Shown here in pieces: positions 34,001 through 44,516 of a stretch of DNA of 64,000 nt. The stretch's first letter is position 1. Each line of letters opens with the position of its first letter. A model generated the notes under the pieces. That model saw only the letters and a program-made list of their open reading frames with translations. It was not told where the DNA came from and did not search any database. Source of the stretch: Amycolatopsis solani (lineage in GTDB: Bacteria; Actinomycetota; Actinomycetes; Mycobacteriales; Pseudonocardiaceae); the NCBI RefSeq assembly GCF_033441515.1, contig NZ_JAWQJT010000001.1:1426001-1490000 (forward strand). The letters run 5' to 3'. A program made the translations under genes and the position numbers.

Positions 34001-34210
34001 CTGCGGCGGCCCCACGCGCGCGCGCCGGCGGGCGGCGGCCTTTACTTGAGCACGGGGCGGGGTTGCGGTGGCGGCCGGCCCCTCGCTTGCGAGCGCGGGC
34101 TGGCTGCGGCGGTGGCCCCACGCTCGTGAGCGCGGGCGGGCGGCGCGCTTTGCGTGCGCGCGGGGCGGGCTGCGGTAGCGGCCGGCCCCACGCTTCCGAG
34201 CGCGGGCGGG
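34001..34210. repeat. Two tandem ~105-bp GC-rich repeat units in an intergenic region
   Basis: Units at about 34001-34103 and 34104-34210 share CTGCGGCGG...GCCCCACGC, CTTTxC/GxTGxGCxCGGGGCGGG and CGCTTxCGAGCGCGGGC elements. Each contains small hairpins (CGCTTGCGAGCG, CGCTCGTGAGCG, CGCTTCCGAGCG). This fills most of the 33963-34232 stretch, which holds no gene I can support. Confidence 0.6.
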
Positions 34211-34232
34211 CTGCTGCTGCGGCGGGCCGGGC

Positions 34233-34266
34233 AACCGCGGGCAGCCCCTCCCGGCTGCCCGCGGTT
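34233..34266 (-). terminator. Terminator of the LPMO-DUF305 operon
   Basis: A perfect 14-bp stem, AACCGCGGGCAGCC at 34233-34246 and its complement at 34253-34266, with a 6-nt loop, lies 12 bp after the DUF305 stop codon. The stem ends in A/T pairs giving a short T-rich exit. Confidence 0.75.
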
Positions 34267-34278
34267 CCGCGCCGCGGG

Positions 34279-34818
34279 TCAGGTTTTGAAGTTCAGCAGT
34301 TGCTTCACCTCGGCCGTCCGCGACTCGATCACGCGGCGGGCGAGGTCGCGGGCCTCGGGGTTCACCCCGCCGCTGGGTCCGTTCTCCGTCTGGGCGAGCT
34401 CGACCGCGCCTTGCTGCTGGCCCGTCAGCACGTCCAGGAACTTGCGGGTGAACTCCGGGTCCGGGGCCGACTTCAGCGCGCCCACCAGGTCCGGGGCCGT
34501 CATCTTCATGCCGCCGTGGCCGGCGTGGGCGTGCGGGTCACCGGCCATCGTCTCGGGCTCGTTCCAGGCGCGGAGCCAGCCCTTCATCTGGTCGACCTCG
34601 GTCCGCTGCGTCACCTCGATCGCCGCCGCGAGTTCCTTCAGGGACGCCGGTACCGCGCGGTTCGCGGCCAGGCGGACGATCTCGATCCCCTGCTCGTTCT
34701 GGGGGATCAGCATCTGCAGGAACATCACGTCGGCCGCGTTGTGGGACGGGGCGGCCGGCGTCGCGCTGGTGCCGCATCCGGTCAGCAGCAGCGCGACGAC
34801 GGCCAGGACCAGTCTCAC
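34279..34818 (-). CDS. DUF305 lipoprotein with His/Met cluster, coupled to the LPMO
   Basis: The 179-residue lipoprotein has a signal peptide and lipobox LLTGC (Cys15). The DUF305 four-helix core is recognisable from about residue 27 (NAADVMFLQMLIPQNEQGIEI). The usual HH in the MIPHH motif is replaced by QN, so the normal metal site is altered. A His/Met cluster, DPHAHAGHGGMKM (H96, H98, H101, M104, M106), could bind copper. The GTG start overlaps the LPMO stop by 4 nt, so it is translated with the LPMO. Some DUF305 proteins, such as cyanobacterial CopM, bind copper, which suggests metal supply to the LPMO (inference). Confidence 0.85.
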   Translation of the reverse strand: MRLVLAVVALLLTGCGTSATPAAPSHNAADVMFLQMLIPQNEQGIEIVRLAANRAVPASLKELAAAIEVTQRTEVDQMKGWLRAWNEPETMAGDPHAHAGHGGMKMTAPDLVGALKSAPDPEFTRKFLDVLTGQQQGAVELAQTENGPSGGVNPEARDLARRVIESRTAEVKQLLNFKT

Positions 34819-35573
34819 TGGCGCTGCCAGAGGGCCGGGGTGTTCGGCGGCTCCCAGCCCGCGATCGCCGTGTGCGGCTGGAGGCAGCGGTAGCTCGCGC
34901 CGTTGTACGTCACGACGTCACCCGCCTTGTACGCCGTGCCCGCCGACCACGTGCCGGTCGACGGCGGGGTCGTCGTCGGGGGCGGGGTCGTGGTGGGCGG
35001 CGGGGTCGTGGTCGGGGGCGGGGTCGTGGTGGGCGGCGGGGTGGTGCCACCGCCGCCGACCTGCAGGTCGACGCAGCTGTAGAACGCGTTGGACGTGTCC
35101 GCGATGTTCCAGATCGCCAGCACCTTGATCCGGCCCGAATACCCGGCCAGGTTCACCGTGTGCGACAGCGTCGACGGCGGCTGCTGGTTGTTGCCGTTGA
35201 AGACCGCGACCCGCGTGTTGCCGACGTAGTACTCGTAGTTCGTCGTCGAGTGGCGGGCGGTGAACACCCAGTTGAACGTCACCGTGCTGCCGACGGACTT
35301 CGCGGGCCACGCCTTCGACTCGTCGTTCAGCTGGGCGAACTGGGGCAGCCCGCCGTTGCAGCTGCGCAGCCCCTTCGGGCCTTCGACGCTCTGGGGTTCG
35401 TAGACGATGTTGCCGCAGTTCGAGACCTTCCCCGCCGCGCAGTTGGCCTGGCGGCTGGGTGGGTCGGACACGTAACCGTGCGCGCTCGCGGTGGCGGCGG
35501 GGAGGACCACGACCAGCACCGGTGCGAGCAGAGCACCGGCGGCGGCCGCGAAGAGCTTGCGTTTCCAGGTCAT
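34815..35573 (-). CDS. Chitin-active lytic polysaccharide monooxygenase (AA10) with CBM5/12
   Basis: The 252-residue protein has a Sec signal peptide ending ATASA, leaving His32 as the N-terminal copper ligand (HGYVSDPPSRQ). The second histidine-brace ligand is His108 in FTARHSTTNYEYY. The AA10 domain spans about 32-172, then a PPPTTT-repeat linker (177-204) and a CBM5/12 chitin-binding module (WSAGTAYKAGDVVTYNGASYRCLQPHTA). It cleaves chitin oxidatively using copper. GAGGAG precedes the ATG. A DasR-type palindrome lies about 70 bp upstream, and its stop overlaps the DUF305 gene. Confidence 0.95.
   Translation of the reverse strand: MTWKRKLFAAAAGALLAPVLVVVLPAATASAHGYVSDPPSRQANCAAGKVSNCGNIVYEPQSVEGPKGLRSCNGGLPQFAQLNDESKAWPAKSVGSTVTFNWVFTARHSTTNYEYYVGNTRVAVFNGNNQQPPSTLSHTVNLAGYSGRIKVLAIWNIADTSNAFYSCVDLQVGGGGTTPPPTTTPPPTTTPPPTTTPPPTTTPPSTGTWSAGTAYKAGDVVTYNGASYRCLQPHTAIAGWEPPNTPALWQRQ
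34962..35045 (-). repeat. PPPTTT-encoding tandem repeat (LPMO linker)
   Basis: A coding repeat of about 18 bp, five partial units, giving a flexible Pro/Thr linker between catalytic and chitin-binding domains. Such repeats can vary in copy number between strains. Confidence 0.8.
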
Positions 35574-35639
35574 TTTCGGCTCCTCGAGGGGGAACAGCTC
35601 TGTTCCGGAGGGAGGGCGAACGAGCACATCCGGGGAAGA

Positions 35640-35655
35640 TGTGGTCTAGACCATA
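35640..35655. promoter_or_regulatory. DasR-responsive element (dre-like) upstream of the LPMO
   Basis: The core TGGTCTAGACCA at 35642-35653 is a perfect 12-bp palindrome and matches the streptomycete dre consensus ACTGGTCTAGACCACT in its core, with flanks TG and TA. It is about 70 bp upstream of the LPMO start. DasR is a GntR regulator relieved by glucosamine-6-phosphate, giving chitin-responsive control. Confidence 0.75.
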
Positions 35656-35719
35656 AGTCGATTCGGGCACAACGGTCAACGAACTACCGCCGATCGACGA
35701 CTTCGCTGCTCCGGTCGGC

Positions 35720-36436
35720 TCAGTGCGAAGGTCGGGCCGATTGCTGCAGGTGTTCGCCGAAGAAAGACGTCACCCGGCGCCACGCGTCTTCCGACGCTTC
35801 GTGGTGGTAGGTGAACCCGACGACCTTGAGCAGCAGGTTCAGCGGCGCGGCGACGTCGACCTGGTTGGCGAACCCGTGGCTCGCGCCCGGGTACTCCTTG
35901 ACGTCGTGGGGGATCTCGCGCTCGGTCAGCGCCGTCTCGAGCTTCGCCGCCGCGCCCCGCAGGCCGAAGTCCTTCTTGCCGAAGCTGGCGACGATCGGGC
36001 AGGCGTCGTCGAGCACCGACAGGTTCTTCGGGAGCTGTCCGTAGTACGGCGCCGACGCCTCGAACCCGCGGGCCGCCGCGACGAGGGCGAAGCCGCCGCC
36101 CATGCAGAAGCCGGCGATGCCGATCCGGCCCGTGCAGTCCGGGCGGGCGGCGAGGAGTGCGCGGGACGCCTCGATGTCGTCGAAGCTGCGTCCCTGGGTG
36201 GCGAACATGTCCGAAAACACCCGGCGCACGCAGCGGCGCATGCCCCCGCGGGCGTACATGTCCGGGCTGAGCGCCAGGAATCCCTCGGCGGCGAAGCGGT
36301 CGGTGATGTTCTTCGTGTCCTGGCTCAGCCCGAAAGCGTCGTGGATGAGCACCACGCCGGGGTGTGGTCCCGCGCCGGCGGGTTCCGCCAGGTAGCCGCC
36401 GATGGTGCCGTCCGAAACCGGAATCTTCGTCTCCAT
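35720..36436 (-). CDS. Dienelactone-hydrolase-family protein
   Basis: The 238-residue alpha/beta hydrolase has the DLH nucleophile elbow IAGFCMGGGFAL with Cys111, the expected acid region (VASFGKKDFGL) and His in YPGASHGFANQ. The family includes carboxymethylenebutenolidase, which opens dienelactone rings in aromatic breakdown, but many members are general hydrolases. It has no signal peptide and is a separate transcription unit from the LPMO operon. Confidence 0.87.
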   Translation of the reverse strand: METKIPVSDGTIGGYLAEPAGAGPHPGVVLIHDAFGLSQDTKNITDRFAAEGFLALSPDMYARGGMRRCVRRVFSDMFATQGRSFDDIEASRALLAARPDCTGRIGIAGFCMGGGFALVAAARGFEASAPYYGQLPKNLSVLDDACPIVASFGKKDFGLRGAAAKLETALTEREIPHDVKEYPGASHGFANQVDVAAPLNLLLKVVGFTYHHEASEDAWRRVTSFFGEHLQQSARPSH

Positions 36437-36455
36437 ATCGGCGACGATAGCGCGC

Positions 36456-37631
36456 TCAATCCAAGGTGAACGGGTCGTACGATATTCGCTCCAGGTCGAT
36501 CCCCTTCGCGAGCAGCTTCGCGATGGTGGATTGGATCATCGACGGCGAACCGGACACGAGGACGTCGTGGTTCTTCCACGAGCCCCGCTGGGTCACGGCG
36601 TGCGCGAGCGTGCCGCGGTCGCCGCCCGCGACCGCGCCTTCTTCGGTGACCGGGGTGACCGTCAGCCACTTGGACGTCGCCGCCGTCCGGCGCAGGTCGT
36701 CCAGTGCGTACAGGTCCTCCGGTCTTCGGCCGCCGAAGAACAGGTGCACCGGCGGGTTCCGCTTCCAGTGCGAGAGGTCGTCGAGGATCGCCATCAGCGG
36801 CGTGATCCCGGTGCCGCCGCCGATCAGCAGCAGCCGCCGCTTGGTCGTGGTCGGCCGCACGTTGAGCGCGCCCATCGACGGCCCGAGGCGCCAGACGTCG
36901 CCCGGCCGCGTGTGGTTGACGATGCTGCCGCTGACCCAGCCGCCGGGCACCGCGCGCACGTGGAACGTGAGCTGGCCGTCGCCGCGGGGCGCGTTCGACG
37001 GCGACAGGTACCGCCAGAACCGGGGCCGCTGCGGCACTTCCACGCTGACGTACCCGCCGGCGCGGTACGGCAGGAGCCCTTCGGTGCGCACCTTGACCAG
37101 CGCGACGTCGCGGGCGAGCTTCCGGTGTTCCAGCACGGTCGCCGACCACGCCGCCGGTCCGGTTTCCGCCTGCGCCGCCTCGCGCATGGTCTTGGCGATG
37201 AGCCCGTACGCCGAGGTCCACGCCGACTCGACCTCGTGCGTCCACTTGTCCTTGAGGAACCGCTTGAGCGCCGAGATCAGCGCGAGCCCGACGGCGTCGT
37301 AGTGGCGGGAGACGACGGCGAACTTGCGGTGGTCGCGGCCCAGCTGGCCGAGGAAGGTGACCAGCTCGTCGGGCCGGTCGACCATCTGCACGACGTACAC
37401 GAGCGCGCGCAGCAGCCTGCTCCGCTGGGTCGTCATGGTCACCGGGAACAGATCGCGGCAATCGGGGGCGATCACGAACAACGCGCCGTAGAAGTACTGC
37501 GCCAGTTCGTCGGCCTTCGGCTCGACGGCGGCAAAACTTTCACGAATCAATCGAGCGAGTTCGCGACCTTCCACGGCCGAAACGGGAACTGTCTCGGGCA
37601 GCGTGGAGATCTTCACGGATTCAGCATTCAT
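36456..37631 (-). CDS. Flavohemoglobin-like protein 1 (globin + FAD/NAD reductase)
   Basis: The 391-residue protein has a globin domain (about 20-155) with proximal His101 (LGRDHRKFAVVSRHY), distal-side Tyr48 (YFYGALF) and Gln69, followed by a ferredoxin-reductase-type FAD/NAD domain (GGYVSVEVPQRPRFWRYLSPSN; LLLIGGGTGITPLMAIL). The FAD site reads RYLS where classical Hmp has RxYS, a feature of the less understood type II group. It may detoxify NO or act as a lactate or quinone oxidoreductase. A paralogue lies 250 bp upstream. Confidence 0.88.
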   Translation of the reverse strand: MNAESVKISTLPETVPVSAVEGRELARLIRESFAAVEPKADELAQYFYGALFVIAPDCRDLFPVTMTTQRSRLLRALVYVVQMVDRPDELVTFLGQLGRDHRKFAVVSRHYDAVGLALISALKRFLKDKWTHEVESAWTSAYGLIAKTMREAAQAETGPAAWSATVLEHRKLARDVALVKVRTEGLLPYRAGGYVSVEVPQRPRFWRYLSPSNAPRGDGQLTFHVRAVPGGWVSGSIVNHTRPGDVWRLGPSMGALNVRPTTTKRRLLLIGGGTGITPLMAILDDLSHWKRNPPVHLFFGGRRPEDLYALDDLRRTAATSKWLTVTPVTEEGAVAGGDRGTLAHAVTQRGSWKNHDVLVSGSPSMIQSTIAKLLAKGIDLERISYDPFTLD

Positions 37632-37881
37632 CGGGAACGGTAATCTCCACTCGTGCACAGGTAAAAGCGCCGTCCATGCGGCGTCGCTGTCGCGGTGCCG
37701 CCCCCGAGGGTTCCCGACTCTAGGCGCATTCCCGTGCAGATGCGCGTGATTCCGTGCGGTCCCGCTCGAACGGACCAATTTGGCCACACCGGGTCAACCC
37801 GATCTGGCGGTAAGTAAAAATGATCAGCTCAAAGTAAAATGTTCACCGGACAGGAGTATTGCCTTTCCGGTGTTACGGGAA

Positions 37882-39057
37882 TCAGTCGATCGTGAAGGGA
37901 TCGTATTGGATCTGGTCCAGCGCGCTGCCCGCCACGAGCATGCGTGACACCGTCGCGCGGATCATCGCCGGCGAGCCGGACACGAGGATGTCGTAGCCGG
38001 GCCAGGCGCCGTAGCGCGTGACGGCCTCGGCCAGCGTGCCCTGCTCGTACCCGGGGACGTCGCCGCCGCGCTCCACCACCGGCGAGATGGTCAGCCACGG
38101 GTTCGTGGCCGCGAGCGCGCGCAGTTCCTCGAGGTCGTAGAGGTCCTCGCGGGACGGCCCCCCGTAGAAGAGGTGCGTCTTCGGGTTCTCGCCCCACATC
38201 GCGAGGTGGTCGAGGATCGCGCGCAGCGGCGCGATGCCCGTCCCGCCGGCGATCATCAGCACGCCCCGTGACGCTTCGCGGTCGACCGTCAGCCGGCCGA
38301 GCGGCGGGCCGAGCCGCCAGACGTCGCCGGGCTGGGTGTGGCTGACGATGGCGCGGGAGACCCAGCCGCCGTCGACCGCGCGGACGTGGAACTCGATGCC
38401 GCCGTCCTCGCGCGGCGCGTTCGCCGGCGAGAGGTAGCGCCACAGCCGTGGCCGCTGCGGCACTTCGACGCTCATGTACTGGCCGGGGTGGTAGGGCACC
38501 TGCTGGTCGGGCAGCAGCCGGACGAGCGCGAGGTCCCAGGTCAGCCGCCGGTGCTCGACCACGGTGGCCTGCCACGACGGCGGGTTCTGGTCGGCCGCGG
38601 CGGCGTCCTGCATGGCCCGCGCGGCGATGGTGAAGGCCTCGGCCCACGCCCGTTCCACCTCGGGCGTCCACTCCCGGCCGAGGTGGTTCTTGAGCGACGC
38701 CAGCAGCGCCGTCCCGACCGCTTCGTAGTGCCGCGGCACCACGCCGAACTTGCGGTGGTCGCGGCCCAGCTGGCGCAGGAACGGCGCCAGGTCGTCGGGC
38801 CGGTCCACCATCTGCACGATGTGCACCAGCGCGCGCACCAGCCTGCCGCGCTGGATCTCCATGTTGATCGGGAAGAAGTCGCGCGTGGTCGGGGCGAGGG
38901 TGAACAGCATCCCGTAGAAGAACTGCGAGATGTCCGCGATGTACGGCTCGGACTTGGCCCAGCTGTCCCGGATGAGCTTGACCATCGCGGCGACGGCCGC
39001 GGGAGCTTCGCGCGGGGCCGAGGACCGCGGGAGCGGGCTGACGGAGTCGGCGGTCAT
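37882..39057 (-). CDS. Flavohemoglobin-like protein 2 (tandem paralogue)
   Basis: A 391-residue paralogue of the preceding gene with identical key positions: His101, Tyr48 and Gln69 in the globin domain, RYLSPANAP in the FAD domain and MIAGGTGIAPLRAIL in the NAD domain. Both proteins end with YDPFT(I/L)D. The N-terminal 20 residues are Pro/Ser-rich and differ. The two genes share orientation but are separated by a 250-bp gap with no gene, so separate promoters are likely. A MarR regulator is divergent on the other side. Confidence 0.88.
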   Translation of the reverse strand: MTADSVSPLPRSSAPREAPAAVAAMVKLIRDSWAKSEPYIADISQFFYGMLFTLAPTTRDFFPINMEIQRGRLVRALVHIVQMVDRPDDLAPFLRQLGRDHRKFGVVPRHYEAVGTALLASLKNHLGREWTPEVERAWAEAFTIAARAMQDAAAADQNPPSWQATVVEHRRLTWDLALVRLLPDQQVPYHPGQYMSVEVPQRPRLWRYLSPANAPREDGGIEFHVRAVDGGWVSRAIVSHTQPGDVWRLGPPLGRLTVDREASRGVLMIAGGTGIAPLRAILDHLAMWGENPKTHLFYGGPSREDLYDLEELRALAATNPWLTISPVVERGGDVPGYEQGTLAEAVTRYGAWPGYDILVSGSPAMIRATVSRMLVAGSALDQIQYDPFTID

Positions 39058-39284
39058 GCGGGGGTGTTCACGGGTCGGGGACCGCCTCCTGGGTCCATCG
39101 CCACTGCTGTCACCTCGTCACTCAACGTCACCCGAACGCGCCGCGCGCGCGGCCCGTCCGCAGGGTATCCGCCAGGCGGCCTTTTGCCCGCATTGTTGCT
39201 CCGACCGGGTGTAATTCGCCCGGCTCCGGCGTGGGCGACCTCACCGGCCGGATGGTTGCCCAGAGCAAGCGTCCGGCAATAAAC

Positions 39285-39297
39285 TTGTATTGCACAA
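39285..39297. promoter_or_regulatory. Small inverted repeat before the MarR gene
   Basis: TTGTATTGCACAA (TTGT-N5-ACAA) 15 bp before the MarR ATG, within its promoter. A plausible self-regulation site; arms are short so confidence is low. The rest of the 39058-39312 gap shows no gene. Confidence 0.35.
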
Positions 39298-39312
39298 CTA
39301 AGGGAGGTTCCG

Positions 39313-39798
39313 ATGGGCTCCGACGACACCGACGACGACGTCCGGGTCGAGCTCATGCGTGAGCTGAAGACCGCTTCCCAGCTCCAGCACGCCTGGATCA
39401 TGCAAGCTTGGCAGAGCGAACCGGGGCTGCACCCGGCGGCCGCGATGCTGCTCTCGGACCTGTCCAAGAACGGCGAGGCCCGGCCGTCCGAGCTGGCGAA
39501 ACGCCGGTTCGTCGACCTGTCCGTGGTGAGCAGGCAGATCGCCCAGCTCTCCGCCGCCGGGCTGATCGACCGCCGCCCCGCCCCCGAAGACGGCCGGGCG
39601 TCGCTGGTGAGCGTGTCGGAAAAGGGCCGGGCCGAGCTCGCCCGCTGGCGTACCAACTACCTCGAATTCATGGAGAAGGCGCTCGGCGGCTGGGACGACG
39701 AGCGCGTCACCGACCTCACCGAGCGGCTCGCGGGGATGAACGAAGACCTCCGCCGGGCCCTCGGCAGCGCCGCCTGCGCGGCCGACCCGACCAAGTGA
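39313..39798 (+). CDS. MarR-family transcriptional regulator
   Basis: The 161-residue protein has the winged helix LLSDLSKNGEARPSELAKRRFVDLSVVSRQIAQLSAAG and the wing RRPAPEDGRASLVSVSEKG. GGGAGG lies 7 nt before the ATG. It is divergent from the second flavohemoglobin gene, which is its most likely target besides itself, so an oxidative or nitrosative signal is possible (inference). Confidence 0.9.
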   Translation: MGSDDTDDDVRVELMRELKTASQLQHAWIMQAWQSEPGLHPAAAMLLSDLSKNGEARPSELAKRRFVDLSVVSRQIAQLSAAGLIDRRPAPEDGRASLVSVSEKGRAELARWRTNYLEFMEKALGGWDDERVTDLTERLAGMNEDLRRALGSAACAADPTK

Positions 39799-39898
39799 CG
39801 CGGTGCCGCCGAGGAGCCACCCGCAGTGGGCTTCCGCCCGCCGTACTTTGTCCGTTCGGGCCTGACTTCCCGGTGCTCAGCAGGGTTTACTTCGGTAG

Positions 39899-41086
39899 GT
39901 GAGGCATAGCCGGGTCGCACTGCTGTGCGCGCTGGGGATCGACAACTTCGGCTCGGGTCTGTTCCTCCCGTTGGCGCTGGTGTACGTAACCCAGGTGATC
40001 GGCGTACCGCTCGCCGTGGCGGGCACGGCCGTCACCCTCGGCACCGTCGGCGGCCTCGTCGTGCCGCCGCTCGCCGGCCGGCTCGTCGACCGCGTCGGGC
40101 CACGCACGGTGGTGATCGGGGCCCAGTTGCTGCAGGCGGCCGGCGCGGGCGCGTACCTCGTCGCCGACGGCCCGGGTCCGGTGGTGTTCGCGGCGGTGCT
40201 GCTCGCGACCGGGCAGCAGTTGTTCTACAGCTCCCTGTTCGCCCTCATCGCCGACGTCGCGGGCGACGTCCCGAAGGATCGGCCGTTCGCCGAGGTGGGG
40301 ATGGTGCGGGCCGGCTGCTTCGGCCTGGGCGCGCTCACGGCGGGCGCGCTGCTGACGTGGGTCGGCACGTCCGGGTACCGCGTCGCGCTCGTCTTCGACG
40401 TCGTCACGTTCCTCGCGGCCGCGGTGATCCTCGCCTTCTTCCTCCGGCTCGTGCGCCCGGCGAGCGGGCACGCCGAGCGGCCGGTCCGGGTGCTCCGGAA
40501 CCGGCCGTACCTCGCGTTGATCCTCTTCAGCGGGCTCTTCGGGCTCTCGCTCGACTTCTTCCTGATCGGCCTGCCGGTCTTCGTGCTCGACCGGCTGCAC
40601 CTCCCGGCGTGGCTGCCCGGCGCGATCCTCGCCCTGCTGACCGTGCTGACCAGCGTCGGCGGCACGGTCGCGCTGCGCCTCACCGCGCGGCTGACGCGGA
40701 TCGCCGCGATGCGGGCGGGGTCGGCGTTGTTCGCCGCGTGGTGCCTGGTCAGCCTCGGCGTGCTGCTGGTGCCCGCCCGCTGGCAGGTGGCCTACCTGCT
40801 GGCGTCGACGCTGGTGTTCGCGGCCGGTGACCTGGTCTTCGGGCCGAGGTCGGGCGCGCTGGCCGAGGCCGCGGCACCTCCGCTCGCCCGTGGACGTTAT
40901 CTCGCTGCGTACCAGTACGCGTTCACCGTGGCGCAGGTGATCACGCCGGCCGTGGTCGCGTTGTTTTCGGTCGCCGACTGGTTACCCTGGGTGGTGGTCG
41001 GGACGTGTGCCGGGCTCGCCGTGGCCGGGCTCGGGACGTTGGGCTCGCGGCTGCCGGCCAGCGCTGTCGCACCCGGTCAGAGTTGA
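39899..41086 (+). CDS. Major facilitator superfamily (MFS) transporter
   Basis: The 395-residue protein has 12 predicted helices and MFS loops (PPLAGRLVDRVGPRTVV between helices 2 and 3). It is likely an exporter of a drug or metabolite, but the substrate is not predictable. Leucine codon 362 (40982-40984) is TTA, so translation may depend on the rare Leu-tRNA. The last codon and TGA (41084-41086) lie inside the clpB HAIR operator, so HspR binding overlaps the end of this gene. Confidence 0.85.
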   Translation: MRHSRVALLCALGIDNFGSGLFLPLALVYVTQVIGVPLAVAGTAVTLGTVGGLVVPPLAGRLVDRVGPRTVVIGAQLLQAAGAGAYLVADGPGPVVFAAVLLATGQQLFYSSLFALIADVAGDVPKDRPFAEVGMVRAGCFGLGALTAGALLTWVGTSGYRVALVFDVVTFLAAAVILAFFLRLVRPASGHAERPVRVLRNRPYLALILFSGLFGLSLDFFLIGLPVFVLDRLHLPAWLPGAILALLTVLTSVGGTVALRLTARLTRIAAMRAGSALFAAWCLVSLGVLLVPARWQVAYLLASTLVFAAGDLVFGPRSGALAEAAAPPLARGRYLAAYQYAFTVAQVITPAVVALFSVADWLPWVVVGTCAGLAVAGLGTLGSRLPASAVAPGQS

Positions 41087-41102
41087 GCGGAACAGACTCA
41101 AG
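41082..41102. promoter_or_regulatory. HAIR operator (HspR site) of clpB
   Basis: GTTGAGC-N7-ACTCAAG, with arms identical to the dnaK site. It is about 80 bp before clpB and overlaps the stop codon of the MFS gene. A TTGAGT half-site follows at 41157-41162. Confidence 0.9.
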
Positions 41103-41182
41103 TTTTCGTGCGTTAAGGATGGTGACGGGTCATGGTCAGGCCGGTCACCTGGACTTTTGAGTTATCGAGCATGAGGTGAGGG

Positions 41183-43777
<2,595 letters not shown>

Positions 43778-43780
43778 GTT

Positions 43781-44461
43781 TCACCAGGCCAACCGGCGCT
43801 CGTCTTCGTAGACGGCGCCGGTTGGCCCGTTTTCGTCCACAGTGGCCAGCCGGATGGCCACTTCGGCGCCCTCTTCCGGGGTGCGCGTGCCGCGGAAGCC
43901 GTTGAAGTCCGTGGCGACGTGGCCGGGTGCCGCGCCGTTGACCTTGATGGCCGTGCCCGTGAGTTCGCGTGCGTAGTGGACGGTGATCGCGTTGAGCGCG
44001 GTTTTCGAAGACGAGTAGGGCATGGACGGCTGCCCCACCCACGCGCCCGCTTCGCCGATCGAGCCGCGCTTGCTGGTCACGTTCACGATCCGGCCCGCGG
44101 GAGAGCGCCGCAGCAGCGGCAGGAACGCGTTGGTCACCCGGACCACGGCGAACACGTTGGTCTCGTAGACCTCTCGCAGGGCGGCCGCCGGTTCTTCGGA
44201 CGGCTTCCCGTACCCGCCGGTGTTGATCCCGGCGTTGTTCACGAGCACGTCCAGCTCCCCGATCTCCGCCACCGCGGCGGCGACGTCCTCGTCCGACCGG
44301 ACGTCGAGGCGCACGAACCGCGCGCCGATCTCCGCGGCGGCGGCTCGGCCGGCCGCTTCGTCGCGGGCTCCCACGTAGACGGTCATTCCCCGGCCGGCCA
44401 GCCCGGCCGCGATCGCTTTGCCGATGCCCTTGTTCGCGCCGGTCACCAATGCTGTTGTCAT
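43781..44461 (-). CDS. Short-chain dehydrogenase/reductase (SDR)
   Basis: The 226-residue protein has the Rossmann start MTTALVTGANKGIGKAIA, NNAGI and the active site YxxxK in MPYSSSKTAL. It reduces or oxidises an unknown carbonyl/alcohol with NAD(P). The start codon lies inside a 16-bp palindrome (44453-44468), with a second copy 30 bp upstream. TACGGT six nt before the ATG suggests a leaderless mRNA. A MarR gene is divergent. Confidence 0.9.
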   Translation of the reverse strand: MTTALVTGANKGIGKAIAAGLAGRGMTVYVGARDEAAGRAAAAEIGARFVRLDVRSDEDVAAAVAEIGELDVLVNNAGINTGGYGKPSEEPAAALREVYETNVFAVVRVTNAFLPLLRRSPAGRIVNVTSKRGSIGEAGAWVGQPSMPYSSSKTALNAITVHYARELTGTAIKVNGAAPGHVATDFNGFRGTRTPEEGAEVAIRLATVDENGPTGAVYEDERRLAW

Positions 44462-44468
44462 GACAACA
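44453..44468. promoter_or_regulatory. Twin operator 1 (TGTTGTCATGACAACA)
   Basis: A perfect 16-bp palindrome that contains the SDR start codon. Identical copy at 44483-44498, centre-to-centre distance 30 bp, so both face the same side of the helix. Confidence 0.75.
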
Positions 44469-44482
44469 CCGTACGCGCCGGT

Positions 44483-44498
44483 TGTTGTCATGACAACA
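44483..44498. promoter_or_regulatory. Twin operator 2 (TGTTGTCATGACAACA)
   Basis: Second identical 16-bp palindrome in the SDR/MarR gap. Together the two sites would let the MarR protein control both divergent genes cooperatively. Confidence 0.75.
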
Positions 44499-44516
44499 CC
44501 CACGTAAGGTGGCGCG

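Noticed and set aside
34001..34210. Short open frames in the GC-rich repeat region as genes
   Set aside because: Translations are Pro/Arg/Ala low-complexity in several frames, without ribosome binding sites or conserved-looking segments.
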